Positions 1 through 9,978 of a stretch of DNA of 45,216 nucleotides are shown piece after piece (position 1 is the first letter of the stretch; the number at the start of each line of letters is the position of its first letter). A program made the translations under genes and the position numbers. The notes beneath the pieces are model-generated. The model was given only the letters and a program-made list of their open reading frames with translations. It was not told the DNA's origin and did not search any database. Where the stretch lies: NCBI GenBank assembly GCA_028284905.1, contig JANQQU010000054.1, positions 1 through 45,216 of the forward strand, given 5' to 3'. The stretch comes from Calditrichia bacterium. Its GTDB lineage: Bacteria; Calditrichota; Calditrichia; RBG-13-44-9; J075.

Positions 1-1
1 T

Positions 2-3000
2 CTTACTACCAACACTATCAGAAGTGGAAGCATCCTTCTTTCCCCGGGTGGCGGCACATATGACAGCGCATCTGTCGTTACCCTTACTGCTCAGCCGGAT
101 TCCGGATACATCTTTACCGGCTGGAGTGGTGATCTTTCCGGCACGGATAATCCTGACAGTCTCGTTATGGATGCAGACAAATCCGTTACTGCGACCTTTC
201 TGGCTCAGTTTACGCTGGATCTTACCGTTACTGGTCCCGGTAGTGTGGATCTCTCCCCCGCCGGCGGATTATATGACAGCGCCACCGTTGTCACCCTAAC
301 CGCGACGCCGAATCCCGGGTACACTTTCACCGGATGGAGCGGCGATCTCAATGGACTCACGGCGGAAGAAATGGTCAAGATGGATTCGAACATTACCGTC
401 GCTGCCAGTTTCGCCAAACGCTTTGATTTAACCGCCACTTCCGATGCGGGTGGCAGCCTTGTGCTCTCCCCGGCAGGTGGCACTTATGACAGCGCGACTG
501 TTGTTACCTTAACTGCCACACCGGATTCTGGCTACGCTTTTACCGGCTGGACAGGCGACTTGAGCGGCACAGTCAATCCTGACAGTGTGCAAATGGATTC
601 GAACATCACTGTGCACGCCGGATTCGTCTTATTATCCTCACAAACTTACACCGTTACATTGGATACTGTCGGCGGCGGTGGTATCGCCCTTTCTCCCCCG
701 GGTGGCTCCTATACCGGCGGCGATACTGTTCTCGTCTCGGCAACCCCCGATTCCGGTTACCGTTTCGACGGCTGGGCCGGCGACCTCTCCGGCAGTGATT
801 CTCCGGATACCCTCTTTATGAACAGCGACAAGTCCGTTACTGGTACTTTTATAGCCCGCTATCAACTTACTGTTGCGACGACCAACGGCGGTAGCACCAA
901 TGTTACTCCGGATGTTGGCGGCATCTACGATTCTGCCAGTGTTGCAACAATTACGGCGACACCAGACTCCGGTTATATCTTCACTGGTTGGAGCGGGGAT
1001 AATGTTAGTACCGATAATCCATTGAATCTAACAATGGACAGTGATAAAACGATAACACCCGGATTCCTGAAGATCAACCCGATTACCCTGGATGAGATCA
1101 TCAGCGACAGTTCCTTATCGATGACACAGCTGACCACAGCTTCCCTGACAGGCACGGCCAATAATCTTTATCTGGCAAGTATCACCAGCCGGCCATTTAC
1201 AACCGTAAACAGCATCAGTGGATTGGGCCTTACCTGGACGCTCATCAGCAGCCAGTGTAGCGGTCGTAACAACACCGGTGTAGAAGTTTGGATGGCTCAG
1301 GGTCCCTCACCGAGCAATGGTGGTATAACTGTCACTTTTAATGGCGCACCAACAACGGCCGTGGCTTCGGTTGCCAGCTACTCCGGCGTTCACAACAACA
1401 ATCCTATTGCGAATATAGTTTCAGCAAACAGCAATGGTATCGATGGCACTTGCACCGGCGGCACAGACGGCGCCTCCTACTCAATTCCATTTACTACCAG
1501 CGGCAGTCAGTCTACTATTTATTCCGCGGCAGCGTTAAGAAACCGCTCGCACACGCCTGGCATAGATTTCGTAGAACGTGACGAGACATCTGCTGGCTCA
1601 GGCGGGAATGTGATCGGCCTGGCGAGCCAGGAAAAATATGTGGCTTCTGCTAGTGCAGATAGCGTTACCGGTAATTTTAGCGGCACAGTAGACTGGGCGG
1701 TAATCGCGGTTGAATTGCGTCCTGGCGATGCAACTTACACATTGAGCACATCTATCATCGGTGATGGCAGCATTACCCTGAGCCCTGCAGGTGGCAGTTA
1801 CGATAGTGCGGCTGTTGTTACAGTGACTGCAATACCAGCTGCCGGATATGTCTTTAATGGCTGGAGCGGCGATTTAAGTGGTTCTACAAACCCTGAATCT
1901 GTGCAAATGGATTCCAGTATTAGCATAACTGCAGAATTCATTTCGGCTTTCTCACTTACGGTAAATAGCAGCAATGGCTCGGTAGCGCTAAGCCCGGATA
2001 TGGCTTCATATGACAGCGCAACGGTTGTTACTATGACTGCAACTGCTGATTCCGGATATCGCTTCAATGGCTGGACCGGCGATCTGGTTAGCAGCAGCAA
2101 TCCAGATTCCGTCCAGATGGATTCCAGCATTACCGTCAATGCCAACTTCCTGCGTCAATTTAGCCTTAGTGCGAATGTCAATGGTCCGGGTAGTATTGCA
2201 TTTGATCCGGATACAACCGGTGGTGCAATATATGATAGTGCAACAGTCGTAAACCTGACGGCTACGGCAGATTCCGGGTACATCTTTACTGGCTGGAGCG
2301 AGGATTTAAGCGGCAATAGCCCAACGGACTCAGTTGCGATGGACAGCAATATTACAGTAACTGCAAACTTTGCTGTTCAATACCAATTGACCACATCGAT
2401 AGTTGGCAACGGTAGCATTACGTTTAGTCCCGATACAACCGGCGGCGCAATGTATGACAGTGCGACCGTTGTAACTCTGACCGCAGTAGCGGATTCCGGT
2501 TTCGCATTTGCCGGTTGGAGCGGAGACTTTAGCAGCAATGCAAATCCGGATAGTGTTCAGATGGATTCCAGCATCAGCGTGCAGGCACTTTTTGTTTCCG
2601 CTTATGTGCTGATGATCAATAGCGAAAATGGCAATGTTGCTCTCTCCCCTGCTGGCGGCGCCTATGACAGTGCGACGGTTGTTACAATGACCGCAACCGC
2701 AGATTCAGCGTATCGTTTCCTGAACTGGAGCGGTGATTACAACAGCAGCGATAACCCGGATTCCGTGCAGATGGATTCCAGCATAACCATCACTGCCAAT
2801 TACTTGCGTCAGTTCACATTAAGTACGGATGTCAATGGCAATGGGTCTATCGGGTTTAACCCGGATTCGACCGGCGGCGCTATTTATGACAGCGCTTCAA
2901 CAGTTATCCTCACGGCAACAGCAGACTCCGGTTACGGTTTCCTCAATTGGAGCGGGGATTTAAACAGCACTGAAAATCCTGACACAGCCTTGATGAATGC

Positions 3001-4729
3001 CGATCTACAAGTAACAGCAAACTTTATCCGGCGCTTTACGCTGGACACCACAGTTGTAGGAAATGGCTCCGTCACCTTAAGCCCTCCGGGGGGTGTATAT
3101 GATTCCGCAACAACTGTTATTCTGACTGCAACCCCCGACCCGGATCACTTACTGTTCTGGAGTGGTGATCTTTCTGGTAGTGCTCTGCAGGATACTGTTA
3201 TCATGGATGGTGATAAATCTGTTACCGCCAGTTTCCTGGAAGCTTCTCCAATCACTTACGAAGAAGTGCAAACCGGTGCATCATCGGAGGTAGATACCGT
3301 CGAAACCTCGGTCGTATTAACGGCTGCGAATTATCATCTTTACCTGGCAGCGATCACTATGAAATCCACGGAAGTCGTCGATACCGTTGAAGGTCTGGGA
3401 CTTTCCTGGAGTCGCGTGGATGCCCAATGTTCCGGACGATTGCATGCCGGCACGGAATTATGGATGGCGATTGGTATGCCTTCCGGCGATGGTAAAGTGA
3501 AAGCAACTTTTCTGGACGCGCCGGATGAAGCCGTTATCGGTGTTGCTCGCTATTCCGGAGTCAATGCCCTGGATCCCATCGGAAATATCGTTTCCGGAAA
3601 TGATAATGGTGTTGACGGTGATTGCGACGATGGCGACAATAGCAACAGTTATTCTTTTAATCTGACAACCACGGTCGAGAATTCATTTATCGTTGGTATT
3701 ACCGGCTCTCGAAATCGCACCCATAATCCGGGAACAGGCTACACTGAAATCGTTGAATTATCTCAGGGAGATGGCAGTAAACAGGCAACGCTGGCGATTC
3801 AGCAAAAAGTTGCAAATGTGTCCGGCGTGCATACTGTCGATGGTACTTTCTCTGGCAATGTGGATTGGTCGATGATTGCAGTCGAGGTTAAACCGGATGA
3901 TGGCGCTGGCACGCCTGGCCTGATAGTTAACACGAAGGTGATGCTGGAAGGACCATTCAACGCCGGCAGCATGACGACAGCACTCAACAGTGGCGGATTC
4001 CTCCCCACGCAGCAGCAGTTTAACCAGTCGCCCTGGAATTATGCAGGCAATGACAGTGTTAGCAGCATGCCGGCGGGCATCGTCGATTGGGTGTTGGTAT
4101 CGTTAAGAAGCACTGCGAGTGGCAACGACCTTGCATTCCGCGCCGGGTTATTAAAATCCGACGGTAGTGTTGTCGATACAAATGGCACATCCGCGCTCTC
4201 ATTCCCGACATCCAGCAGCGGCGATTATTTCATCGTTATCTGGCATAGAAATCACCTGGCGATCATGAGTGCCGCCGCGGTTACATTGACTGACAGCAGC
4301 ACGCTGTATGATTTTACAACCGCCCAAAGCCAGGCCTACGGCACCAACCCGATGACGGAGCTTAGCAGTGGCGTTTTTGGAATGCTCGCTGGTGACGGCA
4401 ATGCAGACGGTGGCGTCGATGTTACTGACAAAAACAGTATATGGCGCGTGCAAAACGCTACAACCTGGCAATACAGCAAATTCTCGGATTTCAATCTGGA
4501 TAGCGGCATCGATGTTGAAGACCTCAATATGTTCTGGCGAACTAATAATGGCGAATCGACCCAGGTGCCGAATATTGTGGTTTCCAGCCCTGGCGGCAAC
4601 GGCAATAACAATGGACAAAATACACGTCCGACTTCCGCTGCAGCCGGAAAGAGTGCAACCGGGAAAAACAATTCACAACCGGCCAGCTTACCAAATACCC
4701 CTGCCGAACAAAGTGGTAGTAGCGAATAA
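2..4729 (+). CDS. Giant secreted InlB-like (Flg_new_2-type) repeat protein with dockerin-like tail, 5'-truncated by window edge
   Basis: The reading frame is open from base 2 to a stop at 4727-4729, so the true start lies upstream and 1,575 residues are visible. Twelve repeats of about 70-75 residues carry the pattern G-S-I-x-L-S-P-x-G-G-x-Y-D-S-A-x-V-V-x-L-T-A-x-P-D followed by GYxFxGWSGDL and NPDSVxMDS, which matches divergent InlB B-repeats. Five repeats precede, and seven follow, a roughly 215-residue module at about 1080-1730; a second copy of the module lies at about 3250-3895 and has the motifs GLGLxW, QCSGR, ELWMA, YSGV and FSGxVDW. The C-terminal part has a beta-rich region with a VDW motif and two calcium-loop-like segments (DGNADGGVDVTD and NLDSGIDVEDLN, near 4390-4540), as in dockerin-like domains, then a low-complexity Gly/Asn/Ser tail. 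No NYPNPFNP sorting domain is seen. It is probably a cell-surface or extracellular adhesin-like protein; the ligand is unknown. Confidence 0.85.
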   Translation, partial: LTTNTIRSGSILLSPGGGTYDSASVVTLTAQPDSGYIFTGWSGDLSGTDNPDSLVMDADKSVTATFLAQFTLDLTVTGPGSVDLSPAGGLYDSATVVTLTATPNPGYTFTGWSGDLNGLTAEEMVKMDSNITVAASFAKRFDLTATSDAGGSLVLSPAGGTYDSATVVTLTATPDSGYAFTGWTGDLSGTVNPDSVQMDSNITVHAGFVLLSSQTYTVTLDTVGGGGIALSPPGGSYTGGDTVLVSATPDSGYRFDGWAGDLSGSDSPDTLFMNSDKSVTGTFIARYQLTVATTNGGSTNVTPDVGGIYDSASVATITATPDSGYIFTGWSGDNVSTDNPLNLTMDSDKTITPGFLKINPITLDEIISDSSLSMTQLTTASLTGTANNLYLASITSRPFTTVNSISGLGLTWTLISSQCSGRNNTGVEVWMAQGPSPSNGGITVTFNGAPTTAVASVASYSGVHNNNPIANIVSANSNGIDGTCTGGTDGASYSIPFTTSGSQSTIYSAAALRNRSHTPGIDFVERDETSAGSGGNVIGLASQEKYVASASADSVTGNFSGTVDWAVIAVELRPGDATYTLSTSIIGDGSITLSPAGGSYDSAAVVTVTAIPAAGYVFNGWSGDLSGSTNPESVQMDSSISITAEFISAFSLTVNSSNGSVALSPDMASYDSATVVTMTATADSGYRFNGWTGDLVSSSNPDSVQMDSSITVNANFLRQFSLSANVNGPGSIAFDPDTTGGAIYDSATVVNLTATADSGYIFTGWSEDLSGNSPTDSVAMDSNITVTANFAVQYQLTTSIVGNGSITFSPDTTGGAMYDSATVVTLTAVADSGFAFAGWSGDFSSNANPDSVQMDSSISVQALFVSAYVLMINSENGNVALSPAGGAYDSATVVTMTATADSAYRFLNWSGDYNSSDNPDSVQMDSSITITANYLRQFTLSTDVNGNGSIGFNPDSTGGAIYDSASTVILTATADSGYGFLNWSGDLNSTENPDTALMNADLQVTANFIRRFTLDTTVVGNGSVTLSPPGGVYDSATTVILTATPDPDHLLFWSGDLSGSALQDTVIMDGDKSVTASFLEASPITYEEVQTGASSEVDTVETSVVLTAANYHLYLAAITMKSTEVVDTVEGLGLSWSRVDAQCSGRLHAGTELWMAIGMPSGDGKVKATFLDAPDEAVIGVARYSGVNALDPIGNIVSGNDNGVDGDCDDGDNSNSYSFNLTTTVENSFIVGITGSRNRTHNPGTGYTEIVELSQGDGSKQATLAIQQKVANVSGVHTVDGTFSGNVDWSMIAVEVKPDDGAGTPGLIVNTKVMLEGPFNAGSMTTALNSGGFLPTQQQFNQSPWNYAGNDSVSSMPAGIVDWVLVSLRSTASGNDLAFRAGLLKSDGSVVDTNGTSALSFPTSSSGDYFIVIWHRNHLAIMSAAAVTLTDSSTLYDFTTAQSQAYGTNPMTELSSGVFGMLAGDGNADGGVDVTDKNSIWRVQNATTWQYSKFSDFNLDSGIDVEDLNMFWRTNNGESTQVPNIVVSSPGGNGNNNGQNTRPTSAAAGKSATGKNNSQPASLPNTPAEQSGSSE

Positions 4730-4754
4730 AACTAATTTTACTTAATGTTTTAAC

Positions 4755-4789
4755 AAAATGCCCGATCCGTTTCCGGATCGGGCATTTTT
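4755..4789 (+). terminator. Rho-independent terminator of the InlB-repeat gene
   Basis: A perfect 15-bp stem (4755-4769 with 4774-4788) closes a 4-nt loop. The upper stem is GC-rich (cccgatccg / cggatcggg) and the lower stem is A/T, so it has T-runs on both strands and could work in both directions. It lies 26 bp after the stop codon. Confidence 0.92.
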
Positions 4790-4849
4790 AGTTTAATAAG
4801 ATGTTATCGGCAAAGAGCTCATCTTAATAACCCAAATTTCGACATATTA

Positions 4850-4886
4850 GTTGTTCCTTGAACGAACAACGTGCAACGAACAACTA
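4850..4886. repeat. Heptamer repeat patch with inverted copy
   Basis: Four consecutive 7-bp units, cttgaac, gaacaac, gtgcaac and gaacaac (4857-4884), follow a reverse-complement unit gttgttc (4850-4856). The patch can therefore fold, with tagttgttc (4848-4856) pairing to gaacaacta (4878-4886). It is the same kind of element as those at 26364, 44699 and 44782. Confidence 0.7.
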
Positions 4887-4917
4887 TTTTCCTTTAGTAG
4901 CCGTTTTTTTCCGGCAT

Positions 4918-4946
4918 TTGACATTTCTGCTTTCCCCGCCTATTTT
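4918..4946 (+). promoter_or_regulatory. Sigma70-type promoter candidate for the DUF2905 gene
   Basis: A perfect TTGACA (4918-4923) lies 17 bp before TATTTT (4941-4946), placing a start point about 20 bp ahead of the ATG at 4975. This is prediction by pattern only; FCB bacteria can also use a different primary promoter consensus. Confidence 0.5.
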
Positions 4947-4974
4947 AGCATCATTTAAATGAACCGGGGATCAA

Positions 4975-5175
4975 ATGCAAAAAGTACTCATCTATACTGG
5001 CATTGTCATCATACTCATTGGCATTTGTTGGCCCTGGATCGCCAAGCTCCCCTTTGGTCACCTGCCTGGGGACATCATTATTGAAAAACCCAATTTTCGT
5101 TTCTACTTCCCCCTGGCAACTATGATATTGCTCAGCATTCTGGCTTCGCTTATATTATGGCTTTTCCGCCGGTGA
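4975..5175 (+). CDS. DUF2905 family small membrane protein
   Basis: A 66-residue protein with two hydrophobic segments (about residues 4-24 and 44-63) separated by a conserved loop reading FGHLPGDIIIEKPNFRFYFP. The LPGDI...NFRFYFP pattern and the overall size match the DUF2905 family, which has no known function. A gggga element lies 6 bases upstream of the ATG. The gene sits alone between a terminated upstream gene and the next secreted protein, 59 bp further on. Confidence 0.85.
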   Translation: MQKVLIYTGIVIILIGICWPWIAKLPFGHLPGDIIIEKPNFRFYFPLATMILLSILASLILWLFRR

Positions 5176-5234
5176 GCCTTCCGGTAAGCCGTCAAAACCA
5201 CTGCAAACCGCAATCAACCGATAAAGGTAATTCT

Positions 5235-6527
5235 GTGAATTATATTCTTTTTCTCTTCATGCTCTTAAGCATACACCCACTTTTTTCTCAAACGAATCAC
5301 TGGTTGATTCAGGAAAGTCCCGCGAGTGAACGATTGAATCGAATTGTATTTCAGGAAGACACCCTCGGCTGGATCGTCGGTAAAGGAGGGACAATTCTCC
5401 ACAGTAGTGACCGGGGGAATTCCTGGCAATTTCAGCAAAGTGGTATTGACAATGAAATCTTTGACATTTTTATGCTCGATGCTCAATACGGCTGGGCAGT
5501 TGCTCTACAGCCGCCCAGCGGTGGAAAATTTGGGACGAACATCCTGAAAACCAGCAATGGCGGCGAAGACTGGCAGTCTCGCTTTATTCCCCAGAATTAC
5601 TACTTCTCAATATATTTCGCTGACACCCTTCATGGCTTTCTGGGAGGGGTTGGCGGCGATTTCATAGAAACTTTTGATGGTGGCGCACAATGGACACCTG
5701 CGAATGTCGATTCCAATGTGTTTGCAGTAAATGACATATTTCGCTTTTCATTTTATTCCGGGGATTACGGCTATGCCATGGGAGGAAGTTTCGATATTGC
5801 CGGCGCAGTATGGCGAACTACCAACGGTGGCGATCTGTGGACCCCGATCGGCGTCTCGCCGGAGCCGATCCGGGACATGCACTTCATCGATTCGCTAAAT
5901 ATCATTGCTGTCGGCGGTGATTTCGATTTTGGCTCCGGCCTGATAAAAACGACAGACGGCGGTATCAATTGGGAATATATCTATCTGGGAATTTTTGGAG
6001 AAGCGCGCGGTTTAGGGGTTCGTAGTGCTTCAGAATATTGGTCTCCGCTGGGATTTACCGGCACGATAATGACCAGCGATGATGCAGGAGAAAATTGGAT
6101 CAGCTTGCCCTTGCCAGACTACAATCCCATGTACGACATTATTTTTCTTGATCCGGAAACCGGATTGATGGTCGGTGAAAATGGGCGAATATTACGGTAT
6201 TCGGAAACGCCGGTCTCTATCTCAAGTGAGGAGGAATTACCGGGCACATTTGCCCTTCTTCCGAATTATCCCAACCCCTTTAACCCCACGACAACTATTT
6301 CTTTTCGTTTACCCCGGGAAAGTTTGGTAACTATTGCAGTTTATGATATTAGTGGAAAGCTAGTTCAGCGAATCACAGAGAATAGGTTTTCTGCCGGAAC
6401 ACATCAGCTCATATTTGATGGGAGCACACTTGCCTCCGGTATCTACTTTTATCACCTGGAAGCATCTGCTGCCGGTTCGGGAAAGCGTTTATTTCATGCA
6501 AGGCGCAAAATGATTTTGTTGAAGTAA
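5235..6527 (+). CDS. T9SS-secreted YCF48/BNR-type beta-propeller protein
   Basis: I place the start at the GTG at 5235, not at an in-frame ATG at 5157 that overlaps the previous gene. The GTG has aaaggtaa just upstream and gives a clean signal peptide (VNYILFLFMLLSIHPLFSQ). The mature part contains repeated GWIVGKGGTILHSSDRGNSW-like units typical of YCF48 / Asp-box propellers, e.g. TSNGGEDW, TTNGGDLW, TTDGGINW and TSDDAGENW. The C-terminus (about the last 80 residues) is a type IX secretion sorting domain: NYPNPFNPTTTISF, then VYDISGKLV and GIYFYHLEA, ending in the basic stretch RRKMILLK. It is probably exported and surface-attached or released. The propeller's ligand is unknown, and the start of these units does not by itself support an enzyme. 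Confidence 0.85.
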   Translation: MNYILFLFMLLSIHPLFSQTNHWLIQESPASERLNRIVFQEDTLGWIVGKGGTILHSSDRGNSWQFQQSGIDNEIFDIFMLDAQYGWAVALQPPSGGKFGTNILKTSNGGEDWQSRFIPQNYYFSIYFADTLHGFLGGVGGDFIETFDGGAQWTPANVDSNVFAVNDIFRFSFYSGDYGYAMGGSFDIAGAVWRTTNGGDLWTPIGVSPEPIRDMHFIDSLNIIAVGGDFDFGSGLIKTTDGGINWEYIYLGIFGEARGLGVRSASEYWSPLGFTGTIMTSDDAGENWISLPLPDYNPMYDIIFLDPETGLMVGENGRILRYSETPVSISSEEELPGTFALLPNYPNPFNPTTTISFRLPRESLVTIAVYDISGKLVQRITENRFSAGTHQLIFDGSTLASGIYFYHLEASAAGSGKRLFHARRKMILLK

Positions 6528-6556
6528 GCAGTAGGTGGAAGGAATAATATTCAATA

Positions 6557-6596
6557 ATAAATCGCCGCACCAGTGAAGTCCGATGCGGCGATTTAT
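6557..6596. terminator. Bidirectional terminator between convergent genes
   Basis: A perfect 13-bp stem (6557-6569 with 6584-6596, core atcgccgca / tgcggcgat) has a 14-nt loop and A/T-rich flanks on both sides. It lies in the 76-bp gap between the converging genes that end at 6527 and 6604. Confidence 0.85.
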
Positions 6597-6603
6597 ATTG
6601 TAT

Positions 6604-9600
6604 CTATTTCACTAACAACATCTTCCGGGTATCACGGAAAGCAACGCCATTATTGCCTTTCGCTTCAATGCGATACAGATAGATGCCACTGGCAGCATCA
6701 GCGCCATTGCTGTCTCTGCCATTCCATTCAATTTGATACTGCCCGGCACTCTGAGCAATATTGACCAGCGTTGCCACTTCCTGGCCGAGCAAATTATAAA
6801 CCTGCAATTTCACATCGGCAGCGACCGGTAGGTTATACTGAATTATGGTGCTGGGATTAAACGGATTAGGATAGTTTTGTGCCAGCGCAAACTGATTTGG
6901 CACCGCGTCATCATTATCACGAATATCAGAAACAGTGACCAGCTCGATGTATTTAGCAATTGTACCATTCTCCCCGACTGCATATCCGACAATCCAGTCA
7001 TTTCCTTCCAGGTTAACGATTTTCATGCTAATGTGATACAATTGATTCTGTTGTGCGAAATCGGTCTGGAAAGATTCGCCCTGATCATTGCTGCGATAAA
7101 TTTGCGAGCCTGCCGTAAAATACCAACGCGCCGGGGAAATATCGATCCCAACGCTGGCAGTGGCAAGGTCCGGCAGTTGCGCTGCGGTGCTTTCCCAACT
7201 TGCCCCACCATCCATACTTCGTGCGATGCCTTCTCCACCTGCCATACCATAATTCTCGTTGGCAAATGACACCGTCAGGCTATTTTGAAAAGGAATGCCA
7301 GCGCTCTCCCAGTTCTCGCCACCATCAATGGTCCGGTAAATGCGATTATTTGTAGTCCCGAACCAGCCATTTTGATCGCCAACCCAATCCATGGAATTAT
7401 TCCAGCCAGCTTCATTGCTATCCTGATCGACACCATCAAGCGGCGCCCAGTTAGTACCGAAATCCTCGGTTTTCAGGAAAACCCATTGTCCGTCTACGGG
7501 ATCTCCCATGGCAAATGCATTTGTTTGACTGGTTAATCCGATCGCATTATAAAAGGCACTGGCGGATGTATCCTCAGCAGTGGTTATCCAAACCAGACCA
7601 GCGTTTAGAGTTCGACGGAGCATTGTTTTTTCGCCGTCATACACTGCAGCAATTGCCCGCGCGATAGAAGTGCCCGCGATACTCACACCGTCACCACCGG
7701 TATTCCCGGGTACTTTGTCCCAGGAATTACCACCGTCATTTGTTCTTAGTGCAACGCCACCGGCGCCCGAAATCCAGGCAACCGAAGTGTCGACAACGGA
7801 AACGGCGTAAAATGCGGAATCCAGCGGGGCAGTTTGCACCCGCCATCCTGCCGGTGGCACGGCCAGAATCGTAAAGGATTCGTCACTAATATCGAATTGG
7901 GAAGAATCGGCCTGATTCGATATACGCACCAAACAGTTCTCGGATGCGGTTTCTGGTACAAACCAATCATAAGTAAAAACAAAACTCTCCAGGGCATTGC
8001 TTTCCGGTTTAAGACGAGACTTTGGCAACACGCTTTTTCTGGCGATATCCGTGGGCACACCTTCATCGATGAGCACCCAGCTATTGCCACCGTCAAAAGA
8101 ATATTCCAGGCGCACCGCTTCGGTTAAGCCTCTTTCCCAAACGATTGGATACATGGTTCGGCTGTAAATACCCTCTCCGCCATTCGGTTGATAAACATTT
8201 GTGAACGGGTCGGTTAGCAACAGTTTTACACTGCGTTGATGAACGGGAGTGCCATTTGGCCCGGTCCCGGTTACAAGTATTTCATATTCTCCAGTCGGCA
8301 CGTCTGTCCAATCCGCTTGCAAAAGTACCGAATCCGGATAAGCAGCCAATGAATCTCCGCCAGGAAAACTGATATTAACAAAGCCGTCCGGTACAACTTC
8401 CGCTGTAAATTTCACGGTGTTATCATATAATTTTACAGCCGGCACCTTCGCATAGAAATCCAAACTGCCACTACGGGAAAGTGTATCGTCTTTTGCAGTT
8501 AATTGCATGGCAAAATCCGGGAAATATGCTGCATAGCTGCCAAAATTACCACTTCTAAAATCTGCCCAAACGGCCATACTGGTGACGGCATTAGAGGTAA
8601 TCGCATCGTAATCCCCCTGATATCTTGGAGTACCTCCGCCACCACAGCTGCTACAATCGATTTTGAATTTCGCGGTGTTAATTCTTTGGTTTTGCACCCA
8701 GGTTCTGCCGCCATCATCGGAGAATGATGCATATACTTCTGTGCTGTCGCTGGTTGGTACGTTGCGGGTATCATACCATTTTGCGTAAAGGCGACCGGTT
8801 TCCTTATCACACCATATTGCCGGGGTCCACTGGTGATTGTTTTCAGAATTCGGGTCATCATTAATCTGAGTCGCCTGAGACCAGGTTTCTCCCTGGTCAT
8901 CGGAATAACGGCAAAAGATATCCGGTTTTCGGCCATTACCGGCTGGCTGATTAGTTGCATAAACCAGATATAGGCGCCCACGATAGGGGCCAAAGCTGTT
9001 ATCTGCGGTAATAAACGGATATGGCCGTGTACGACTATTTTCAACCGAGTTACGGCCACTTACATTTGTACCGACATAGCCAGCAAAGTTCTGCGCAGAT
9101 TTTTGCTGGAAAGTTGCCCCGCCATCATGGGAAACATGAAAAGTATAGGTGGCAGAAAAAGAGCTTCCGCCATTATTAACCACATAAACTGCACCGCCGG
9201 AAATGTTGTTACCATCCAGCATATCCGGTCCTACGGCGACCATCATGCCCGGCAGGTTCTGGCTACTGAAAACCCTGGTATTTTCCCAGGTCGCGCCAAA
9301 GTCGGTACTACGGGCAAAATTGCCAAAGCCATTTCCGGAAGTCATAGTTGCATAAACATAATTCGCATAAGGACCGGCGGTTTGATCGGCAGCGATCCAG
9401 TTTTTATCCACACCAGCAATTGAGATAACCGGCGCAGTCCATGTAGCCCCATTATCTGTAGAACGGATTACTAATGCCCCCTCGATATTACCTGTACCAT
9501 ACATATTGTGGTAATAAAGATTTCCCAGACTGTCAAATGCGGTTACCGGGTCACCTCGCATGGTAAATCCCGGAAATGGCGGGGAAGATGCAGTCCAATT

Positions 9601-9903
9601 TAATCCATCATAAGTACGATGAGCGCCATTAGTATTCCAGCCGGAAAAATATTCTGTTGGGTTCAAGGGATTGTTACTAATATGCGGTTCGGCAAAGTTC
9701 GTCCCCAGGCGAAAATCTTCGAATCCTTCCGCATCAATTGCAGACTCAAAAAGTCCAATACTCCTATTGGGTTCGATGCCATCCGGTGCGGGATCGACTT
9801 CCGGTGTATCGGTAATCAACTCTACTTGTGCATGCAACAAAGACAAATTCAACAGCAGAGAGACAATCAGGAAAAATTTCCAGGCAGTTTTAACAAGTTG
9901 CAT
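6604..9903 (-). CDS. Large T9SS-secreted Asp-box (BNR/sialidase-like fold) protein, paralogue 2
   Basis: A 1,099-residue protein with a signal peptide (FFLIVSLLLNLSLLHAQ). Residues about 50-490 form an Asp-box propeller with S/T-x-D-x-G-x-T-W motifs (STDNGATW, STDFGATW, SDDQGETW, DDGGRTW) and WNTNGAHRTYDG near the start. A beta-sandwich-like region follows (about 490-690), then a YCF48-type second propeller (about 700-1000; TNDGGNSW, TIDGGENW, SMDGGASW) and a sorting domain with NYPNPFNPSTIIQY ending in KMLLVK. It is a close paralogue of the gene upstream (9979-13293) throughout its length, so this is a tandem duplication. It is the last gene of an apparent four-gene operon headed by a TonB-dependent receptor. 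The propeller resembles exo-sialidases in fold only; I see no basis for assigning sialidase activity. Confidence 0.88.
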   Translation of the reverse strand: MQLVKTAWKFFLIVSLLLNLSLLHAQVELITDTPEVDPAPDGIEPNRSIGLFESAIDAEGFEDFRLGTNFAEPHISNNPLNPTEYFSGWNTNGAHRTYDGLNWTASSPPFPGFTMRGDPVTAFDSLGNLYYHNMYGTGNIEGALVIRSTDNGATWTAPVISIAGVDKNWIAADQTAGPYANYVYATMTSGNGFGNFARSTDFGATWENTRVFSSQNLPGMMVAVGPDMLDGNNISGGAVYVVNNGGSSFSATYTFHVSHDGGATFQQKSAQNFAGYVGTNVSGRNSVENSRTRPYPFITADNSFGPYRGRLYLVYATNQPAGNGRKPDIFCRYSDDQGETWSQATQINDDPNSENNHQWTPAIWCDKETGRLYAKWYDTRNVPTSDSTEVYASFSDDGGRTWVQNQRINTAKFKIDCSSCGGGGTPRYQGDYDAITSNAVTSMAVWADFRSGNFGSYAAYFPDFAMQLTAKDDTLSRSGSLDFYAKVPAVKLYDNTVKFTAEVVPDGFVNISFPGGDSLAAYPDSVLLQADWTDVPTGEYEILVTGTGPNGTPVHQRSVKLLLTDPFTNVYQPNGGEGIYSRTMYPIVWERGLTEAVRLEYSFDGGNSWVLIDEGVPTDIARKSVLPKSRLKPESNALESFVFTYDWFVPETASENCLVRISNQADSSQFDISDESFTILAVPPAGWRVQTAPLDSAFYAVSVVDTSVAWISGAGGVALRTNDGGNSWDKVPGNTGGDGVSIAGTSIARAIAAVYDGEKTMLRRTLNAGLVWITTAEDTSASAFYNAIGLTSQTNAFAMGDPVDGQWVFLKTEDFGTNWAPLDGVDQDSNEAGWNNSMDWVGDQNGWFGTTNNRIYRTIDGGENWESAGIPFQNSLTVSFANENYGMAGGEGIARSMDGGASWESTAAQLPDLATASVGIDISPARWYFTAGSQIYRSNDQGESFQTDFAQQNQLYHISMKIVNLEGNDWIVGYAVGENGTIAKYIELVTVSDIRDNDDAVPNQFALAQNYPNPFNPSTIIQYNLPVAADVKLQVYNLLGQEVATLVNIAQSAGQYQIEWNGRDSNGADAASGIYLYRIEAKGNNGVAFRDTRKMLLVK

Positions 9904-9978
9904 ATTGGCTAGCCTTTCAGTTATGTCCGTTTCAATTCAATTATATTTTCACTAATGCCTAAACAAGGTAATGATTCA

